Position numbers and translations under genes: made by a program. A stretch of DNA of 17,650 bases from NCBI GenBank assembly GCA_964496245.1, contig CAZBZG010000074.1:1-17650 (forward strand), read 5' to 3'. Source of the stretch: CAZBZG01 sp964496245. GTDB taxonomy: Bacteria; Planctomycetota; SZUA-567. Shown here piece after piece: positions 14,312 through 17,650 of the stretch. The notes under the pieces are model-generated. The model ran no database searches and was not told the origin of the DNA. It saw only the letters and a list, made by a program, of their open reading frames with translations. The stretch's first letter is position 1. Each line of letters opens with the position of its first letter.

Positions 14312-16798
14312 TCACCGCGCGGGGTCCTTGTGGCGCCCCTTCTTGAACCCTTCACCTGCCACAGATACCAGCACGGACTCGCCATCGAGGGCCAGGAGCA
14401 CCTCGCCCGGCAGAGAGAGCAGCGCCTGGCGATTGGTTGCCGCCAGGCGGTCGAGCAGCGCTTCGTACGCGGCCGAGCCGAAGCGGATCACGCGGGACGG
14501 TTCGCGCCGGCCGCGCTCGCGCACGAGCCGGCTGTCGATCCAGCGCGCGCCGCGCCGAAAGAAGGCGCGGTCGGCCACCTGCTGCACGGCGCTGATGCTC
14601 ACCCGGTCCAGGTGTTCGTCCAGGTACGCGTTGCGGCGGTTGAGGGTCTGCTGGGTCCGTTGCCGGCCCATGTTCACGCTCTGGTTGACCGAAGCCATTC
14701 CGCCGCGCGTGCGCATGGCCCGCGCCTGGAAGTTTTGCTGCGCCTGGGCGAGCACGTCGCCGCGCCGGGTCAGGTCCGTTCCCTCGCGGGCCAGGAACGC
14801 GGTGTACTCGGTGAGCACGCCGAACTCGGTGGAGAGGCGCACGATCTCCTCGGTCAGCTCCTCGAGGCGGGGATCGGCGGGCGGGCGGGCCGCGGGCAGG
14901 AGCGGCCGGGCGGACAAATGATGCGCTGCGTGCGCGTACGCGTGCGTCGAGGCCCGGGAGGCGTCTCCCAGCGGCTCGATCCCGAGATCGCGCACCGCAT
15001 CCACGAGCTGTGCGATCTTGCGGCTCGCCCAGAGGCGCGGCACGAACGCGTTCTCCGTGGTGGCGTTCGCCAGCGGAAACGCAAAGCGGAACGTCCGCTG
15101 TTCGCCGAAGTAGCCGCCCGTGAGCGTGAAGCGGAGCGGCGCCTCGCCCCGGTACCGGCCGAGCAGCACGAGCTGATCGCCGCTGAAGAGATCCGGCAGG
15201 GCCGCCGGCAGGAGATCCTGCACGCGCGCGGTGCCGTCTTCGTCCGCGCACCGGATCTTTGGCTTGGTCAGCACCGGCCCGCAGAGCCGCTCGAACACGC
15301 CGCCCACCTTGGCCTCCACGTCCTCCTCGGGCAGCACGAACGTGGCGTGGCCGCGCGCGCTCATGGCCAGCCCCTCCAGCAGCGGGCTGTTCACGTCGCA
15401 GCCCACGCCAAAGGTGAAGATGCGCCGCTCGTGCGGGTTGTGTTCGGCTGCGCGCTTGCGGATGACCGCCTCCCGGGTCTCGCCCACCGTAGGCAGGCCG
15501 TCCGTGAGAAAGAGCACCACGGGCAAAAAGCCTTTGCGCGGCGGCTGGCGCAGGGCTTCGAAGAGCGCGGCGTGGATGTTCGTGCCCCCGCGCACGCCCA
15601 GGTGCTGGATGAATGTCTGCGCTGCCGCGAACGTCCGGGGCGTCTTCTCTACGGGCTTGTCGGAAAACCGGTCCACGCTGTCGTTGTACGCGATCAGGTT
15701 GAACGCCTCGCCCGCGTCCAGACCGGCCAGGATCTGCAGCGCGGCCTCGCGCACCTGCGCGATCTTCTCGCCGCGCATGCTGCCCGAGCGGTCGATCACC
15801 AGCGTGACTTCGCGCCGCACAGACGCCCGGTCCTCAGCATGCGCCTCGGGCACGCCGGCGAGCAGGAGGAAATAGCCTCCCCCCTCAGTAGAATCGGGGT
15901 AGGCGAGCAGGGACGCTGAGAGGGGGCCGGTCTTGCGCAGATAGCTCAGACGGAAGGCCCCGGGTTCGCAGCGCGCGGACGCGGCCACGCGCGCGGAGAC
16001 CACGCCCGCGCCCGTGCGCACGGTTTCGATCGGGTGCGTGGGCGAGTAGACCGTGGCCACGGCCTGCTTGGATTTGATCTTGACCGAGATCTGCCACGGC
16101 ACGTTCATGCGGATCGATTCGCTCCGCGGCAGCACGTAGTCCACGCGCGCGCCGTCGGCCGGAAGCACGTGCTCGTAGGTCAGCCGCACCGTCTGCGTGC
16201 CACGGGCTGCGACCGGAAAGACGCTCGACCGGATCAGGTTGAGCCCGGCGAACTCGAGCAGGGCCGGGTCGCGGATCTTGGCCACGATCGCCCTGTACGT
16301 GGCCTTGGCCTCGTCCTTGGGAAGCAGCCGGGCCGTGGGGTCGGCAGCCGTGCCCTGGAAGGCGAAGCCCCGCACGGCTGCGCCCTGTGGCACGGGCACG
16401 AGCAGTTCGGCCTCCTGCCGCCGGCCGGTGGGATTCTGGAGCGCAATCTGGAGGGTGGTGATGGCCGCCTGCTCCACGATGACCACACCCGCGCGCACGC
16501 CCGTGATCCGCACCGCCTTGGACGCGTGCAGGCCAAAGGTCCGGGACTGGGGCACCACCAGGTTGGCGGCGAAACGGTAGGGCCGGGCGTGCGCGACCTG
16601 CGCAGACGCGGCCGAGGCCCATGCGGCGGCGAGCAGGGCGAGGCCGGTGGCGATTCGTGTCCGTGTCCGTGTCCGTGCACGTGTACGTGTACGTGTACGT
16701 GTACGTGTACGTTTACGTGTACGGGTACGGGTACGGGTGGAGATCCAGACGAGCGTACGAACGGGCGTGCGGACGGGAGCGGGTACAGGCGTCGACAT
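14312..16798 (-). CDS. VIT and von Willebrand factor A domain protein, exported
   Basis: 828 residues. ATG complement 16796-16798 is preceded by an excellent GAGGAGGT (16804-16811 on the complement, 5-nt spacing), so the odd N-terminus is genuinely translated. Residues 21-48 are alternating Thr-Arg (14 Arg, one Lys), followed by a hydrophobic core IATGLALLAAAWA and a likely cleavage site ASAASA|Q after Ala66. The VIT domain spans about 72-217 (ending RLTYEHVLPADG). The vWA domain spans about 328-500 with an intact MIDAS: DRSGS from Asp336, Thr406 in GGTNIHAAL and Asp433 in FLTDGLP. The C-terminal third has a Gln/Asn/Arg-rich stretch (VNQSVN at 704-709, then RTQQTLNRRNAYLDEHL). No LPxTG-like, PEP-CTERM or TM tail is present, unlike sortase-target relatives. 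It probably acts as a periplasmic or surface metal-dependent protein-binding factor. The same-strand HK and RR suggest a functional link. Confidence 0.93.
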   Translation of the reverse strand: MSTPVPAPVRTPVRTLVWISTRTRTRTRKRTRTRTRTRTRARTRTRTRIATGLALLAAAWASAASAQVAHARPYRFAANLVVPQSRTFGLHASKAVRITGVRAGVVIVEQAAITTLQIALQNPTGRRQEAELLVPVPQGAAVRGFAFQGTAADPTARLLPKDEAKATYRAIVAKIRDPALLEFAGLNLIRSSVFPVAARGTQTVRLTYEHVLPADGARVDYVLPRSESIRMNVPWQISVKIKSKQAVATVYSPTHPIETVRTGAGVVSARVAASARCEPGAFRLSYLRKTGPLSASLLAYPDSTEGGGYFLLLAGVPEAHAEDRASVRREVTLVIDRSGSMRGEKIAQVREAALQILAGLDAGEAFNLIAYNDSVDRFSDKPVEKTPRTFAAAQTFIQHLGVRGGTNIHAALFEALRQPPRKGFLPVVLFLTDGLPTVGETREAVIRKRAAEHNPHERRIFTFGVGCDVNSPLLEGLAMSARGHATFVLPEEDVEAKVGGVFERLCGPVLTKPKIRCADEDGTARVQDLLPAALPDLFSGDQLVLLGRYRGEAPLRFTLTGGYFGEQRTFRFAFPLANATTENAFVPRLWASRKIAQLVDAVRDLGIEPLGDASRASTHAYAHAAHHLSARPLLPAARPPADPRLEELTEEIVRLSTEFGVLTEYTAFLAREGTDLTRRGDVLAQAQQNFQARAMRTRGGMASVNQSVNMGRQRTQQTLNRRNAYLDEHLDRVSISAVQQVADRAFFRRGARWIDSRLVRERGRREPSRVIRFGSAAYEALLDRLAATNRQALLSLPGEVLLALDGESVLVSVAGEGFKKGRHKDPAR
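16656..16739. repeat. Hexanucleotide tandem repeat, 14 units, inside the VIT/vWA signal peptide
   Basis: Fourteen consecutive 6-nt units. On the + strand they are CGTGTC three times, CGTGCA, CGTGTA five times, CGTTTA, CGTGTA, CGGGTA twice and CGGGTG. On the coding (minus) strand each unit encodes one Thr-Arg pair, with single Lys and Ala substitutions. Variation is mostly at single positions, and the identical middle block (five perfect units) suggests recent slippage expansion. Because the period is two codons, copy-number change keeps the frame. Confidence 0.95.
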
Positions 16799-16816
16799 AG
16801 CGCACCTCCTCAGGGG

Positions 16817-16860
16817 GACTCCGGACAGCCGCCACCGACCGGCGGCCTCTGTCTGGAGTC
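16817..16860 (-). promoter_or_regulatory. Long hairpin in the 5' leader of the VIT/vWA gene
   Basis: GACTCC (16817-16822) pairs with GGAGTC (16855-16860), 16823 pairs as G.T with 16854, GACAG (16824-16828) with CTGTC (16849-16853), and CCGCC (16829-16833) with GGCGG (16841-16845). This gives about 17 bp with a 3-nt bulge (16846-16848) and a 7-nt loop. The stem ends 5 nt before the Shine-Dalgarno sequence (16804-16811). It could act as an RNA element affecting translation, or as an operator-like palindrome in DNA. Confidence 0.5.
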
Positions 16861-16933
16861 TATCGCACGAAGGAGCGCAGGGACGTAACGGGAGGGTAAA
16901 GTCGGGAGGCGGTCACCAAAGCGGCATGGTTCA

Positions 16934-16963
16934 GAGACACGCGAATCAGGCTGACACACGCGA
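16934..16963. repeat. 11-bp direct repeats upstream of the VIT/vWA gene
   Basis: GAGACACGCGA (16934-16944) and GACACACGCGA (16953-16963) match at 10 of 11 positions, start-to-start distance 19 nt. OmpR-family regulators often bind direct repeats, and such a regulator is encoded nearby, so this is a possible site. The spacing is not a perfect helical multiple and chance cannot be excluded. Confidence 0.25.
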
Positions 16964-16982
16964 CACGGAGCAGGTTGTCGCT

Positions 16983-17038
16983 CAGGCACTCTTGCCTGTG
17001 GCGGAACCCGTGATGCGCTGCACAGGCAAGAGCGCCTG
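16983..17038. repeat. 18-bp inverted repeat between divergent genes (copy B arms)
   Basis: The left arm CAGGCACTCTTGCCTGTG (16983-17000) and the right arm CACAGGCAAGAGCGCCTG (17021-17038) are reverse complements at 17 of 18 positions, with a 20-nt loop. Transcribed right to left, the mismatch becomes a G.U pair. It lies between the divergent VIT/vWA and P-type ATPase genes. The right arm is part of the element repeated at 11062. Confidence 0.75.
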
Positions 17039-17066
17039 TGCTACAACCAGCGCCCTTTGGGTGTGA
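17025..17066 (+). repeat. Intergenic repeat, copy B
   Basis: Bases 17025-17045 repeat 11062-11082 exactly (21 nt). A CCC-TTT-GGG mini-hairpin follows at 17053-17061, at the same position as the CACCC/GGGTG hairpin of copy A. Only this copy has a second, inverted arm on its left. Confidence 0.7.
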
Positions 17067-17090
17067 CCCGGATCTGAACCACGCTCTGAT

Positions 17091-17119
17091 TTGACGGCGG
17101 TGTCACAATACAGTAGAAT
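17091..17119 (+). promoter_or_regulatory. Strong sigma-70 promoter for the P-type ATPase gene
   Basis: TTGACG (17091-17096) and TAGAAT (17114-17119) are separated by exactly 17 nt; each box matches the consensus at 5 of 6 positions. Transcription would start near 17126, leaving a leader of about 60 nt before ATG 17187. It is the best promoter match I found in the window. Confidence 0.7.
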
Positions 17120-17186
17120 CGGCGAGCGCATTCCGGGCATCCCTGCCCTTCACTCTCCCGGAATTGCGCATGATATGGAGGGCGGC

Positions 17187-17650
17187 ATGCCTACAGAAGA
17201 CACTCCGATCGCCTGGCACGGGGGATCCCCGGAAGAGCTTTACGGGCGGGTCGGCTCCGGCGAGAGCGGTCTGGAGACTGCCGAGATCCCGCATCGTCTC
17301 GAACGGCACGGGCCGAATGCCATTCGCGCCGAAGGCGGTGCAAGCGTCCTGCAGGTGCTCGTGCACCAGATTCACAACCCGCTGATCTACCTGCTCCTCG
17401 GTGCGGCGGGCGTATCGGTTCTTGGCGGGCACGTGGTCGATGCCGTGGTCATCGGCGTGGTCGTTCTTTTGAATACGCTCATTGGCGCCGCCCAGGAGTG
17501 GAAGGCGGACAAAGCCCTCGACGCCCTGCGCAAGATGGCCGCGCCCCAGGCCCGGGTCCTGCGCGACGGACACGCCACGGAGGTGGACGCCGAGGCGATC
17601 GTGCCCGGCGACGTGCTGGTGCTGGAAACGGGCGACCGCGTCGCCGCCGA
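17187..17650 (+). CDS. P-type cation-transporting ATPase (type II), N-terminal part, cut by window edge
   Basis: Open from ATG 17187 to the window end (154 codons plus 2 nt), with GGAGGG at 17177-17182 as ribosome-binding site. Seen: the N-terminal cation-ATPase domain (LYGRVGSGESGLETAEIPHRLERHGPNAI), then the first TM hairpin (HNPLIYLLLGAAGVSVL and DAVVIGVVVLLNTLIGAAQEW), and the start of the actuator domain with LRKMAAPQARVLRDGHATEVDAEAIVPGDVLVLETGDRVAA. The PGD...GDRV.A pattern is typical of type II (SERCA/PMA-like) ATPases. The phosphorylation motif DKTGT lies beyond the window, so the ion (Ca2+, Mg2+, H+ or Na+/K+) cannot be assigned. The gene is divergent from the VIT/vWA gene and has its own promoter. 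Confidence 0.93.
   Translation, partial: MPTEDTPIAWHGGSPEELYGRVGSGESGLETAEIPHRLERHGPNAIRAEGGASVLQVLVHQIHNPLIYLLLGAAGVSVLGGHVVDAVVIGVVVLLNTLIGAAQEWKADKALDALRKMAAPQARVLRDGHATEVDAEAIVPGDVLVLETGDRVAA

Noticed and set aside
14312..14420. C-terminal sortase or exosortase sorting signal in the VIT/vWA protein
   Set aside because: The end reads SVAGEGFKKGRHKDPAR with no LPxTG-like or PEP motif and no hydrophobic tail.
14300..15919. Long + strand open frame of 539 codons opposite the VIT/vWA gene
   Set aside because: No recognisable domain and composition typical of antisense shadows; the minus strand has a complete vWA MIDAS.
16656..16739. CRISPR array or origin iterons
   Set aside because: Units are only 6 nt with no spacers and lie in frame within a coding region with a strong ribosome-binding site, so it is a coding microsatellite.

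Overview
This is a GC-rich bacterial window that best fits the PVC superphylum (Kiritimatiellota, Lentisphaerota or Planctomycetota). That placement is an inference from gene content: clustered formylglycine sulfatases, sialidase-like Asp-box proteins beside a PF12831-type FAD oxidoreductase, a DUF1559-like pseudopilin with an H-R-H-G-G C-terminus, and a large secreted DUF4838 protein. No rRNA or tRNA is present to confirm it.

Left part (1-6258, all + strand) is a tight catabolic operon. It runs: C-terminal part of a sulfatase, a complete sulfatase, an Asp-box (BNR) protein, a FAD-dependent oxidoreductase, and a second Asp-box protein with four Asp boxes. Genes are separated by 1-20 nt or overlap by ATGA, and most have clear Shine-Dalgarno sequences. 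None of the four complete proteins has a visible signal peptide, so the set appears to act in the cytoplasm on an imported, probably sulfated, glycan.

Middle part (6502-11034, + strand) holds an ECF-like sigma factor and a pseudopilin-type protein with an unusual 84-residue N-terminal leader. A 10-N assembly gap (7824-7833) interrupts that gene. A secreted 995-residue DUF4838 protein with a C-terminal CBM9-like module follows. The uninterrupted 1301-codon frame across the gap is an artefact: the pseudopilin continues after the gap in another frame and stops at 8014, and the DUF4838 gene starts at 8047.

Right part (11135-16798, - strand) reads right to left: a VIT + von Willebrand A protein with a striking (Thr-Arg)n signal-peptide n-region encoded by a 14-copy hexanucleotide repeat; a small protein resembling one half of a two-gene toxin-antitoxin-like pair, whose partner is missing; an OmpR-type response regulator; and a long two-TM histidine kinase overlapping it by 4 nt. 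VIT/vWA plus HK plus RR recalls the proteobacterial dedicated sortase system, but no sortase or sortase signal is visible here. Divergent from this block is the start of a type II P-type cation ATPase (17187 to the window end) with a near-consensus sigma-70 promoter.

The convergent gap (11038-11134) and the divergent gap (16799-17186) share a 21-nt element plus a small following hairpin. In the divergent copy the element forms half of an 18-bp inverted repeat. The most interesting leads are the sigma-factor/pseudopilin pair (a possible anti-sigma built on a pseudopilin), the sortase-less VIT/vWA-HK-RR locus with its repeat-encoded signal peptide, and the apparently cytoplasmic sulfatase/Asp-box/FAD operon.
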